64,000 nucleotides of DNA from NCBI RefSeq assembly GCF_003171515.1, contig NC_089390.1, positions 496,001-560,000 on the forward strand, read 5' to 3'. Shown in pieces: positions 34,958 to 46,402 of this stretch. This DNA is from Pyrenophora tritici-repentis (taxonomy: Eukaryota > Ascomycota > Dothideomycetes > Pleosporales > Pleosporaceae). How positions within the stretch are numbered: position 1 is the first letter of the stretch; each line of letters opens with the position of its first letter. The position numbers and the translations under genes are program-made. Below the pieces are notes generated by a model that was given only the letters and a program-made list of their open reading frames with translations, ran no database searches and was not told where the DNA came from.

Positions 34958-36260
34958 TGTATTGGCTGCATACAGGGAAGGAGAGATTCTATGGAGAGGG
35001 GAAACGAGGGTTAGCTGGGATGAACCAACGAGATTTGAGGGGGCTTTAGCCCGCGAGCTTTCGTGCGATGCAGTGGAGGTTTCCGCATCCGAGCATGCCC
35101 TGAATCAGTTTCATCGGTAGAGGATTTCCCGGGTTCCGCATCCTGCATTCTCCATGCATTTGCTAGGTGTACAAGTACCAGAACAGGCACTTGCTATATG
35201 TATCCCTGCAAAATACTACGAATGTGTGAGCGAGATGGCTGTTGTTGTGGAGATGCCGGTGAGGGTTTAGTGACTGCTTGATCCGTCGTAGCTTCCCCGT
35301 TAGCGTGGTCCACGTGGATTCATCCGGAATCCACAGCCAACCTCCTCACACCTCGGACCGTAATACCCAATGTACCTTGACCCAACTGAGTTTGATTGAC
35401 CGGACAAACAGGTACAAACGACTCGCGCGATCGTCGATGATATTACCAGGTCGCGTAGGCGAGTTTCTCTGTCGCAGCCCCTGCCCTCTCCATCTGGCGC
35501 ACTAACTATCCATCAAGGACCATGGTCCCTGCGCCTGTCAGAAAGGAACGGGAAGAGAGACAGCATTTGTTTCGTTACGTTAGGGAACGTTGAGAAATAC
35601 CGCAGATATAGCCAACACTACAAAGTATGGTGCGTAAGCCCACGATCTACTGTCTAGACAGGGCATCGCACAACGCTTACACCATGCATCTGGTCCTGAA
35701 AGCAAGCTTGAATCTCTCGAGTCAGTGATGATGCAGCATATCTCATTTCAGAAGCCCTCTCGTGACATCCTAGGGCGCCGCCGTTGGAACTTGTGTACTT
35801 GACCTCCTCTTACACACCATCGCAGCAACTTCCGGTATCACCAAATGTGCAGGAGTAGAACGGTTTCCAGTCACGTGGTACGCGCTTGACCTATCCGGGC
35901 CAAGCGTTGGTGTTTCACGTGACTGGAAACCGTCCCGTGCTCCGTTGGGATGACTTCGTTTTACGTGCGATGTGCCATGGCATGCATGAGGCGGCCTACC
36001 GTGCCGCAAATGGGCATTAGTCTGTCCCACCCTAGTCGTGAGGTTGATCTTGATATTTGACATGTCGAGTCCCAGGACCTGTATGCCCTATTCTCATCGG
36101 AACATTCGGTCCTTTCGGCATGTGCGAATTCGCCCTCTCAACATGTTCTAGCCTGGCAAAACTCCTTTTAGCCAGCCTCTAGTACCCGCTCAGTTCTCCA
36201 TAAAGGCCGCTACCCACAGTTACCCACAATACGGCTGGAATACGTTCCAGGATTTGCGCA
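34958..36260. other. Intergenic region upstream of the Zn2Cys6 gene
   Basis: About 1.3 kb without a supported gene. Short open frames lack motifs. It contains the long inverted repeat at 35860-35933. Confidence 0.45.
35860..35933. promoter_or_regulatory. 18-bp inverted repeat with CACGTG in each arm
   Basis: Perfect 18-bp arms (35860-35877 and 35916-35933) separated by 38 nt. Each arm ends, on the loop side, in CACGTG, the bHLH/E-box core. The loop has its own 6-bp inner stem (CGCTTG/CAAGCG). It lies about 330 bp upstream of the transcription-factor start, so it may be a cis element of that gene, a structured transcript, or the remnant of a small inverted-repeat element. Confidence 0.6.
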
Positions 36261-38607
36261 ATGGAGGACAACACCCCACGAAGACGCCCACGACCAGTTG
36301 TATCTTGTCTACGATGTCGCGAAAAAAAGCTGAAATGCGACCGTACGACACCATGCGAGAACTGCGTCAAAGCATCTAGTGCGAACATGTGCGTTTACAA
36401 TCGGGTCGGCAAGATGCCGGCGAATTCCGGCCCAGATCTGTCACAGTCAGCAAGTTCCGTCGAAAGTTTCCAGATCAATCCAATCGAGGACCTCCAGCAG
36501 AGATTGGCCAAAGTCGAAGAACTGCTTGGCGTGAGCTTAGGACGGAAGAGCTCAGAGACTGCCCACGTCGAGTTACCGATCAGTTTGCCACCCCTTATTC
36601 GGACTGAAACGGCGCAGACTTTCCAATCAGACTGCTACGGAGAAGACTCCAGGATTACGCTTCTCAAACAGGTAAGATAGTAATGTCACCGCTGCTGAAT
36701 AACCAACTAATATTGCTTAGTTTGTTGAGATTAGAGACTTCCTCAACGATATGGGTGAGGATGACCAGATGATGGCATATGTAAAACAAGTCAAATTTCT
36801 ACAATCCAAGTACAGTGCCATACCGGTCCCTCCCAGGAGCGTTAGCAATTTCAACTGTTCGCAGGCGTCGAGGAAACTCTGGGAATATTTACCGCCCAAA
36901 TCATACTGTGACAGGCTAGTCACGATATACTTTCGGTCTTTTGAGTGTTGCGTGCGTATTCTTCACCGGCCAACCTTTATGCGCCAGTATGAAGAGCTAT
37001 GGCTGAGCGACAATTGGGAACTGTGTTCACCCAGCATCATTCCGCAACTCACTGCTCTCCTGACCATAGCGTACCACGTTGACGATGCAACCCCCAATGA
37101 TGAAAGTCATATAAATTATCTGGGAGGGGCTGCACTTGACCTAGTACAGACATGGCTCGATAGACTTGATCGTAAACAGCGGACTGAGCTATCAACACTC
37201 CAGGTCGATATACTCCTACAGCCTTCGCGCCATTTCCGAGAACCAAACGCAGAAAAGCTGTGGAGTAATACGGGAGCTATCGTACGCTCAGCCATGCTTA
37301 TGGGCCTGCATTTGGATCCGAAAGGCATGAAAGATATCTCACCGTACCAACTGGAGATGCGGCGACGGCTATGGGCAACGGTCCTTGAAGTAGACCTGCA
37401 AACGTCCATGTTGGTGGACTTACCCCTCATAGTACCCGAGCTGAATTCGTACCATCCGGTACCGTCCAATCTCAACGACGAAGACTTTGACGAACACACC
37501 AAGACGTTGCCAATACCGCATCCACTAAGCGACCTTACAGATAGTCTGTTCCAGGTTTGTCTTGCAGCCGCTCTTCCATGTCGCATCAAAGCTGTATCAC
37601 TTATTCAACGGTCCACTCCTGACACGAAAGACGTCCTGGAAATAGGACGAAAGATTGGGGAGTGCTTATCGAGTAAGCCAGCGGCACTCTGCTTGCACTA
37701 CAGTCAATCGGCTCCCAGTGATGGTTATCTGTTCTCAAACCACGTTCAACTCGATTTACACATCCAAAGAACATTGCAGTATCTTTACAGGCCGCTGCTA
37801 TTCAAGGAGCAACCATACACCACAGCACTTGCAGAGATACGGAGACACTGCCTTGAGTCAACCATGGTTATACTCTCATATAACGATCTCCATATGAGTA
37901 AGAACCTGACACCGGTCGTTAGCAAACCACTGATGCGAAAAGACTTTTTCAATGGCCTTTGGAAGGTAGACCTGCTATGGGCTGGTCTCACAATGTGCCA
38001 ACTCATCAGGTTGTTCCGCATTCCTGTACCAACGGGCACACCCTACCGGGAAAGGGGACATGACGAGAATGTTCTTGTCAAGATAGTGGAGAGGACAGTT
38101 GACTACTTTGTTGATCGAATCGGTCGTCAAGCGAGCGACTTGAAGGAGGTCCTCTTCCTATCTCTGGCGCTCAAATGGGTGCAATTACCCCACTCACAAC
38201 CAGACAAGCATTACGAAATGTATCAACATGCCAGACAGGTTCTGGCAACTTGTGTGGACCGGTTACTCCAACCGTTGATATCTCAGTCTGGCGATCGACG
38301 CGACCCCCCAGGACATTGCCCATATCTCGCATCCCCGCCGACAAAGCGTCCACGTACGCTCCCTCCATCAGCGTATCTGGATAGCAACGCAACAATACGA
38401 CCCAGCACCACAGGAGCATCAGCCTACATGCCGTTGCATTTCTATTCCGAAGCGAGCCGTACAAACGAGGCAGCGTCATGGCTTACGTCTTTCCCCGCCC
38501 TGGCGGTAGGATACTCGGACTACCGGATCGACATGTACGACAATGCCTACGATTCATTTAGCTTTGGTGCTACGCATGATTGGAACTGGGGAAGCACGTG
38601 GCGATGA
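36261..38607 (+). CDS. Zn2Cys6 transcription factor with fungal-specific domain
   Basis: Exons 36261..36671 and 36721..38607, joined in phase 0 across a 49-nt intron, give 765 residues. The N-terminal binuclear zinc cluster reads C-x2-C-x6-C-x5-C-x2-C-x8-C (CLRCREKKLKC and so on), preceded by RRRPRPV. A short coiled coil (DLQQRLAKVEELLG) probably dimerises it. The middle region (YFRSFECCVRILHRPTFMRQYEELW; GAIVRSAMLMGLHLDPKG; EMRRRLWATVLEVDLQTSM) is the Fungal_trans domain. It is a nuclear DNA-binding regulator whose targets cannot be read from sequence. No biosynthetic cluster surrounds it, although a GH17 gene follows 2.5 kb downstream. Confidence 0.93.
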
Positions 38608-41144
38608 CGGATCACACGTTCATGGGATTGTGTCGCTTGAACTGTAAGAAATCCGACCGAACTGTTCTGAGCAGGGTCAAGCAGACCCTGAAACACGACA
38701 ACCACGGCAGGGTGGAACAAGTAATGGAAGTTCGCTGAATAAGGGGGAAAGAAGCAGCCTCTAAAAATAACTCAAATTTCGATGAGAAATTCAAGGGTAG
38801 ATGGTTTATTGCAATATCATCACTAGGTAAGGAGATGTCCGTGGGCACGGTACGGCTTTTCCAGGCCGCTGCAGCTTAGGCAACGTCAATGGCGATGTGG
38901 CGTTTGATAGGCAGGAGAGGGGAACAGGGTCTTTTGTAGGCTGTGTTTGATGGAGGGCAGGGAAGGAGGAAGAAGGAATTAACGCGGAAACGGGAAAAGG
39001 AATATTGGCGGAGGGACGAACTCTAGAAGACGCGTCCGTGGGGGTTTGAGGAAAATGAGGCAGCTCGATGGTTGGATGGTGGTACTGGATGCTGTCTACG
39101 TGTGGTCTCACATGTTAATCCTGGTACACACACCTGAGCATTCTGGACGTCGAGCATGCGCATGCGCATACGAATGCACATACGCAAACAAAATCGTAAT
39201 AAAGACAGAGAGTTCTACGTTGCTTGACTTGGCTGCAGACGACGGTCATATATGCATGTCCAGGTTATTTTGTATTCTGAATATAGCAACTGGCGCCAGT
39301 TTCGCAGTCAACAATAGCAGTCGCAGATGGTGATGCTACGAAGGGTAATTAGTGGGGTTGGGGGAAAGCAGCTAGCGCCAGGCTGGCGAACCGGAGTTGC
39401 ACGGATAGCGCAGACTCTGAACTGTGCCAACGCAAAGCGCGACCAGCCATCCCAGCCTTTTCTTTATCTGTGACGATAACATGTAAGTTTAAGCCATTCA
39501 GAGACGTGGTACGCCTTGCTAGAGACTGCAGACGAAGGCGGGCGATTATCCTAGCCAAAGAATACGCAACGAGGCTGGGCAAGTGTGTGTTGTTGTTGTT
39601 GTTGTTGTTGACGGATACGCGCCTCATGCTAATCTCGCTGAAAAGATCGGTAGAATGATAATGTCGCTGACGCGGCTCTCGTATGGTGCGAGGCAAACGA
39701 TTCGCTGGCGGAGGGCGGGGTAGGCCCGAGGAGAGTGAGCACTACTCGACTCTTGGACCTGATATGAGGCCGGATCTCACGACGATCTGGTGTTCGTGTT
39801 TCACTACGGCCACATGTCGCAAAAGGCAAGGGCGAGCGATGTCGTGCATGAGTGAGACAGTGGTCCGGTGACGAGTGAAAAAAGGCGAATGGAAAGTGGT
39901 TTGCGCGACAAAAAAAGAACACAAACAAAGGCAGGTTTGGACTGGGCTGTGCTACGCGCGATCAATAGTTGGTGCAGTAGTGGGAAAGGCGTATGTAAGT
40001 GGATGACACGAGGGGGGCAGGCTAGGATGGGATGGGACGGAAGCTGGAAGTGGAAGGATTGGACATGTCATCATCATCATCATCATCCATCCTAAGTCTG
40101 AGCGGCGCGGCATGGGCGTGCCCAACGAAGGGGGGAGTGCACGGTGTGAAATAACGGTTTGCGGGCTCGGTTGCAGTTGGGTTGTGTACTCGGGTACAAT
40201 AAAATTATCATGGCAGAGTGGATCTCGCAGGTCGTGGCAATTAAGAAGGTTCAGCGTGCGCGATGCGAGATATGGGAGATTGGATTGGAATATAGCAGTT
40301 ACGGCACATGCGCGGGCTGCAGCTTCCCGTCTGTCTGGCCTGCCAAGCCCCCACTGTGGCTTGATCGTTTTGCTGGGGGGGCTCTTGCCTTGGTTGCCTG
40401 TCTTGGGGCACTGCGGCAGGCACGACCGACTGCCAATGCCAGGATTGGAAACCTGGCAGGCGCGACCAGGCATGCTGCATGAGGAGTCGACATATCCACG
40501 ACAAGATTCAGTGTGATTACTCAGGAATGCGGAAAAGGGGAAAAGCACATGATAAGATGCGGCAATACGCAACGGTTGCAGTTGGGAACTCGGGACAGCA
40601 TCGGGCCTAGCCGCCATGGTGCGGTTCGCGTTATCTCTGCAAAACCTGTTGAGGCTGGATGAGGTTGGCTGCATGGGTGGACGTCAGAGTGGGTTCCTTA
40701 CTACTCCCGTGCTGGTGCATCTCGTTTCCTGGGTGAATGTGCAGGCAGGCTAGCGCGGTGCGGGCCCAGCAATGGCACCCGTCAGCCTCTGTCGTGCCAG
40801 CCGTCCTACCCGACTAACACACCTGCGTCGATTGTAACCAGCAAACCTCTCTGCCACACCCACCTCTCCACCCTACCCAACCCTGGCACCTGCTTGTTTT
40901 GCACGTCACAGCCACGAGCGTCCAAAGAAGAAAACACAAAGCACGCCGTCCAATTGCGCTGCTGCTGAGCATCCGCTAGGGCAGGCCCAGTGATAGTCCG
41001 CCTTTGATCGATCCGCAGTGCGCAAAGCGGCGCAAGCCTAACCAGCGTCTTTGCAGTGTCGCTCGCCAAGCGTCTTCGTTTTTGCCTCTTGCCGGCGGCA
41101 GCAAAAGCCTGCCACCAAAGCCGCAAAAGCCTGCGCACGTTGCA
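38608..41144. other. Intergenic region, simple repeats only
   Basis: About 2.5 kb. Overlapping open frames on both strands at 39950-40680 have biased composition and no motif. A GTT run lies at about 39590-39610 and a CAT run at about 40066-40088. The right end holds the leader and promoter of the glucanase gene, with long CT/GC-rich stretches. Confidence 0.45.
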
Positions 41145-43141
41145 ATGGCATACCAACAACCCCACGCCTGGCCGTTAGCCGCTTCATCTTCAGACGACCA
41201 CCCGCCGCCGCCGCCAATCCATCGCACTCCTGTCGCAATGACCCAGTACCCCGATCCGAACAACTACTCCGACTACTCCCCTCCCGGCGTCACTCCAGGC
41301 TCAGACAACATGGGCGACTCAGCTGCTGGCGGCGGCATCAATGGTATTGCTCAGAGCGTGGCAGGCGCGCACCAACGGGAAAGTGGCATCCAGGCAGCAA
41401 GGGGACTCCCCATGGGCGTCCCAGACCGATCCGCGCAAACATCGCCCTTTCACGATCCACGACCAATGTACTCGAGTCCTTCGTACGGCTCCGGCGCACC
41501 CCTCGCAGGCGTCTACTCGAGTGACAGTTCAATGATGAGCATGCCTCACACACCACACGCTGGCGTTCCATACGCCGACACACCTTACAATCGCTACTCC
41601 TCGTCCGCTCAGAACCTTGCACCGCAAATGGGCCACATTAACCCTAATGAAGTTGATAACGATGATGACTGGGGAATGGGACCCGACCACGACACTCCAC
41701 GGGACAAGCGGCGGTCATTTGCGCCCTTTGGAGGCTCACGAGACGGTAGCAGTCGCAATGGCTCGCCGGGTTCCTCAATAAACAATGGCGCTGCTGGTCT
41801 CGCAGGTGCAGCTGCCGGCGCTGGTGCTTATGCCGCAGGTCGAGACGGAAGCAAATACAACGCCGTGCCTCTAGTCAATGGAAGCGGAGAACTACTGCCC
41901 GAGAAGATTGCAAGTTGGAAAGCAGAAGACGACTTGAAGAAGCGGAAAAAGAGAATGTGGATTGCTATTGCCATCATTACTCTCATTCTCGCCGGTGCCG
42001 TCCTCGGTGGTGTCCTTGGCGCCACTGTCGGCAAGGGCGGCGGCGGCGGCGACAAGGCGGACAAGGCTCAGCAAGCTGCTGACGACATTAGCAAAGATAA
42101 CAAGGAAGATCTTGGCAAGGATTCTGATGAGATCAAGGCTCTGATGAGTACTGCTGGCCTACACAAGGTCTTCCCCGGCATGGACTACACACCACTAAAC
42201 ACTCAATACCCAGACTGTCTTCACGTCGGACCATCACAAAACAACATTACACGAGACTTGGCTGTCATGTCCAAGTTGACCGACTCAGTCCGCTTGTACG
42301 GTACCGATTGCAACCAGACGCAGATGCTGATCCATTCCATTGACCGCTTGCAAATCAAGGACTCGATGAAGATATGGTTGGGAGTCTGGCTCGACAAGAA
42401 CGACACAACCACGCAACGACAAATCCGCCAAACATGGGAAATTCTCGACGACTATGGCTGCGACTATTTCAAGGGAATCATCATTGGTAACGAAGTACTC
42501 TACCGGAAGGACTTGTCCGTAACCGAGCTGCTTGGACACATTAGCGATTTCCGCAAGAACATCACTGCTCACAAGTGTCAGCTTCCTGTTGCCATGGCTG
42601 ATCTCGGCGACAACTGGACTGCGGATATGGCTAGCAAGGTCGACATTGTCATGTCCAACGTTCATCCTTTCTTCGCCGGTGTACAAGCCAAGGACGCAGC
42701 TGCATGGACCTGGGACTTTTGGTTCACCAAGGACGTCGCTCTCACCGCCGCCCAGTCTGGCATTCATCAAATCATTGCCGAGGTTGGCTGGCCGTCTGCA
42801 GGTGGTACCGGCTGCGGTGGCGCCGAGAAGTGTACCGTAGGATCAATTGCGGGTATCGATGAGATGAACCAATTCATGGAAGACTGGGTCTGTCCGAGTC
42901 TGAAGAACGGCACAGAGTACTTTTGGTACGTTAATTTCATACTCCTCTACATTTACAAAGCATGGCTAACACACTCTACAGGTTCTCAGCCTTTGACGAG
43001 CCATGGAAAATCCAATACAACACTCCCGGCAAAGAATGGGAAGACAAATGGGGTCTCATGGATGTCAACCGCAAACTCAAACCCGGTCTCAAGATTCCAG
43101 ATTGCGGCGGTCAATCGCTACCGACAAAGTACGCCAATTGA
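41145..43141 (+). CDS. Membrane-anchored GH17 endo-1,3-beta-glucanase (BtgC-like)
   Basis: Exons 41145..42925 and 42982..43141 give 646 residues. The 56-nt intron (GTACGT, GCTAAC, TACAG) joins [12 protein letters not shown]. It is a type II membrane protein: a ~265-residue Ser/Pro/Gly-rich cytosolic region, a basic stop-transfer KKRKKRM, one membrane span ([22 protein letters not shown]), then an extracellular GH17 domain with [11 protein letters not shown], the acid/base Glu in [10 protein letters not shown], and the nucleophile Glu in [12 protein letters not shown]. The last residues ([12 protein letters not shown]) are usual for fungal members. It probably remodels cell-wall beta-1,3-glucan at the plasma membrane. 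A start at MTQYPDP (41238) is possible. Confidence 0.93.
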
Positions 43142-44914
43142 AGAAGGAAGGAACGAAAGGAAGGAAGGATATAATGTGTCAGTGTGGATGTTTTTAAACA
43201 AGATTCCTCACGTCTCTTTTTGCTGGTATGCTCTGGTCTTCGATATCGGATATTTCATTCCCCACACGAAATGTTTTTCGCGAATTGCATGATGGCATGG
43301 CGTTGGCGGGCGTTTTCTCTTTTTTTCCAAGCTTTCGAGCTGTTCGAAGCTTTTCATGTGCTACCTACTGGCTTCTACTGCTGGAAGATTTATCCATGGG
43401 ATTTGAGATGTTTAGTGGCATTGTTCATGGTGGCGAGGAGGTTGCCACTCACCGAAGCTATCCGTCCGTCCTACCCGACCGCATCACCGATCCGCCGATC
43501 CACCGCAGCGACTTTTGACTGGCAACGGCAAACGTTTCAGTCAAATCATCCCATCCATCCAACATACCCACCCTCAAATCGAACCAAGGATTAGTTCCAC
43601 GTTTCTTTTTTGTACAAACCTACAGCTGGGAATCGGATAGCAGGGAGGGGAAGGACGCGTTTTTCGTGTATTGCTGCATTTTTCTGCTGGCTCTCTTTCT
43701 TCGTCCTCATCTTCCGCATAACGGCATTTTGGTCGTGGGATAACCTGGGGTTGCGCATCTATGGTATTACCCATGGGAGATGGGGGCTTATTTTCGGTTT
43801 AAGAGATGATGTCGGTTGATTGATGGTGATGTTGGCATGTGTGTGTGTGTGTGTGTGTAATTTGGATGGATGGAATGAGGATGAGGGGTTGACGAGGGGA
43901 AGGGAACGGTGAACGGGGATGAAGGTGAAGAGTGGGGATAGGGAGGAAGAAGAAGTATTTTGTATATATATACTGGCAGAAGACTGGCTGTGCTGGTTCT
44001 TAAGACGCCGTTTTTAGTTTACGTGGATTCATGGATGAATTGATTGTAGTGCATGTTTGGGCAAAGAAACATGGGGTTCGGTTGGTGAATGGAATGTTTA
44101 GATGTTTATTACTGTGTCGTCTGTATGCGTACTATTTATCCATCTCTCTATTCTATGGCTCTAAATCTTAGTATTGACATGGTAAACTCTTTAGTTCGTG
44201 GCTGGTACCACACATATCTCGACTACACCATCCCTCTCTATCTGTATTAATTCAATCTTATCTATCCACGCATACCTAAGCTATCCTGCACCATCCAGCC
44301 CACACCTCATTGAACCAACCAATCCTTTCTATCTATCTCCACAAAACCTTCTGCCTACACCTGTAGAGATGAGGTACGCATACAGAGTGGATTACGATGT
44401 GAAAACAACATGTAGGTTTATTTCGCCTCTTTTCTTTTCTTTTTTGGTATTTCTTCTCTTTGTACGTGGAGGAGAGGTTTTTTGTAGAGTGGATGAGGGG
44501 GAGGGAGGAGTGAGATGAAAGGGCTTTCATGGGTAGGGATGTAGAAGGGGGAGGGAGGAGGAGAGAAGCAGGGGTGAGATGGCAGGGTTTCGTGGATAGG
44601 AACGCAGAGGGAGGAAAAAGAGAAGGCGTAGATGGAGAGGTAAGTTTTACAGGGTAAGATGGATGCTGAGATTTCTTCGTGGATGGGGATGGGAAGAAGA
44701 GAAATGGAGAGAGGGAGGATTAGAGGGCTATGGTAGAGTAGGTATATAGGCTAGATCAATCATTTTTCTTCCCAGAGAAAGACAAGAGCAGAGTCATTCA
44801 ATTGTACAACGGGCGATCAGTCCTAGGAAGCAGTCTCGGTTAGTCACAGAGCTATAGCTTAAAGACGGTTCGTCTTCTTTAAGTCATATTGGGTTTAATT
44901 ATAACTATTGTTTA
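43142..44914. other. Intergenic region with GT repeat
   Basis: About 1.8 kb downstream of the glucanase. A GT dinucleotide run lies near 43837-43858 and purine-rich stretches at 43860-43950 and 44520-44740. No supportable gene. Confidence 0.45.
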
Positions 44915-45103
44915 TGTCGGATCGTGAGTATCGGTAGAGACGTCGGCTGCTTGACACTTCGGCCCGACTTCGGCCCACCTTGCGCAGAGCTTAGGTATAC
45001 CTTCGTAGCACCTATGTTCGTAGAGAGACAATACCAATACCAGTCACCAAAAGAACCTCGTTGTTGTTATTCACCCCGTACGATCGTACAAGGCCTACCA
45101 ACA
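44915..45103 (+). mobile_element. Solo LTR, type C, GTTTA target duplication
   Basis: A 189-bp LTR starting TGTCGGATCGTGAG and ending CTACCAACA, flanked by GTTTA on both sides (44910-44914, 45104-45108). Its first ~110 bp is nearly the same as the 5' part of the intact copia LTR at 54977. Its last ~75 bp is unrelated to that LTR and to type B. It is thus a chimera in which the other half differs. Confidence 0.88.
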
Positions 45104-45508
45104 GTTTATCGATTAAATCGTGGATATATCTGGTTGCCAGAGGTGTTGCATGGTTTAGATCGCTGTTGGCATAATGTATCTGTGGCTATTACACCTGTTG
45201 TGTGTGCGATGTAGTTAGACTAATTGAGCTTTGGTGTTTGCGATCAGAGTGTGAGTGGGGTCCCGTAAGGCAATGATGAGAAGGACTCTGAGTTTCGGGG
45301 GTATGGATTTGATATCGGCATTTGCGGGCGTGGTATTTGTAGCAATGGGAAAGAGAAGAAGGCATCACGGCACGCAGGGAATGATATCCACAATAGACCC
45401 AATTTTATTAAAACTAAAAATTACCAACATTTTATTGTACTAATACACGCCGTCATCTTCTTCATATTGCTTGAGCTTCGTCAATTCCATTCGTTGAGAG
45501 CGTAACGT
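45104..45508. other. Intergenic, 3' side of the Rds1-like gene
   Basis: About 400 bp between the solo LTR and the Rds1-like stop codon. It holds AT-rich sequence (TTTATTAAAACTAAAAATT near 45405) usable as a polyadenylation region for the minus-strand gene. No coding signal. Confidence 0.4.
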
Positions 45509-46402
45509 TTAGTAGACCTCAAGCAGAGCGGGGCCGGCAATAGTGTCGTCGTCAGTAACAGTGGTGTTGCAGCTAGTAAGAACAAGGTAGCTCTGGCCGG
45601 CAATACCGCTGTTGGGGACGGTGACGATGTATCCACCATCAGCCTTCTGGATTTGAGTGAAGACAGGTCCAGTGACAGTGATGAAAGCAGCGTAGACGTC
45701 ACCCTCGACGGCGTAGCCAGGAGTGGAAACCATGATGTTGCCTCCGGCCACGATCTGAGCGCCCTTGATACCGGCAGCGGTGAGCGAGGGGAAAGCCTTG
45801 ACGGGAAGGGCGGGGTTGGTGGAGGGGCATGACTTGATGAATGGGGCTGCAAGAGTGTAGACCTCGTTCAAGTCGAGCGGGACCTCAAAGGGAGAGGGGA
45901 AGGGCGCCTGCTTGATGGCGTTGCGGATGTAGGATGAGTGGCGAGCCTCGACGGATAGAATGGATGCCGCGGCGGTCAAGTAGACCTTGCCCATGATTTG
46001 GGCAGCGGCACCGGTGTAGGCGCTGGCACCAACGCCCTCAAGGACAGAGGCTGTGGCCATGAAGCCAGCGACGTCCTTGTAGCCAAAGTCGTAGGTGCAC
46101 TCAGCGGTGGCCTGGATGCCGGCGGCCTTGAGGGCACCAGTCAGGAACTCGACGTGGGTAGTCTCATCCTTTGAGATTGTTTGGATGCGCATGTAGGTCT
46201 CCTCTGTGAAGTTTGCGGCAACGAAGTCCTTGGCTGTGAACTTCTTCAGGCCCTCGCGGTAGAAGGCATCCTCGAGGTGCTCGAGAGTGAGCGCGTAGTT
46301 GAGGATGATGCCATCGGTGATGTTGACACCAGCACGCTGGACAATGGGCGAGGCCGAGCCGACGGCAGCGAGAGCGGCGACAGACAAGATGGAGGACTTC
46401 AT
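45509..46402 (-). CDS. Secreted Rds1-like protein, ferritin-like fold
   Basis: Intronless, 297 residues. It has a signal peptide (MKSSILSVAALAAVGSAS), then a ferritin-like four-helix domain: ILNYALTLEHLEDAFYREGL, DETTHVEFLTGALKAAG, ASAYTGAAAQI and ILSVEARHSSYIRNAI. The Glu and His residues in these helices (E-H-L-E, E-T-T-H, E-A-R-H) are the expected di-metal ligands. A beta-rich C-terminal region follows with Cys residues (KSCPSTNP, LTSCNTTVTDDD). Relatives such as fission-yeast Rds1 respond to stress or adenine starvation, and others are abundant in fungal secretomes. The molecular role is not established. Confidence 0.88.
   Translation of the reverse strand: MKSSILSVAALAAVGSASPIVQRAGVNITDGIILNYALTLEHLEDAFYREGLKKFTAKDFVAANFTEETYMRIQTISKDETTHVEFLTGALKAAGIQATAECTYDFGYKDVAGFMATASVLEGVGASAYTGAAAQIMGKVYLTAAASILSVEARHSSYIRNAIKQAPFPSPFEVPLDLNEVYTLAAPFIKSCPSTNPALPVKAFPSLTAAGIKGAQIVAGGNIMVSTPGYAVEGDVYAAFITVTGPVFTQIQKADGGYIVTVPNSGIAGQSYLVLTSCNTTVTDDDTIAGPALLEVY

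Noticed and set aside
39952..40674. 240-codon minus-strand open frame
   Set aside because: It overlaps several open frames on the other strand, contains a run of six Met from a CAT repeat, and has no domain-like pattern; treated as chance in GC-rich DNA.
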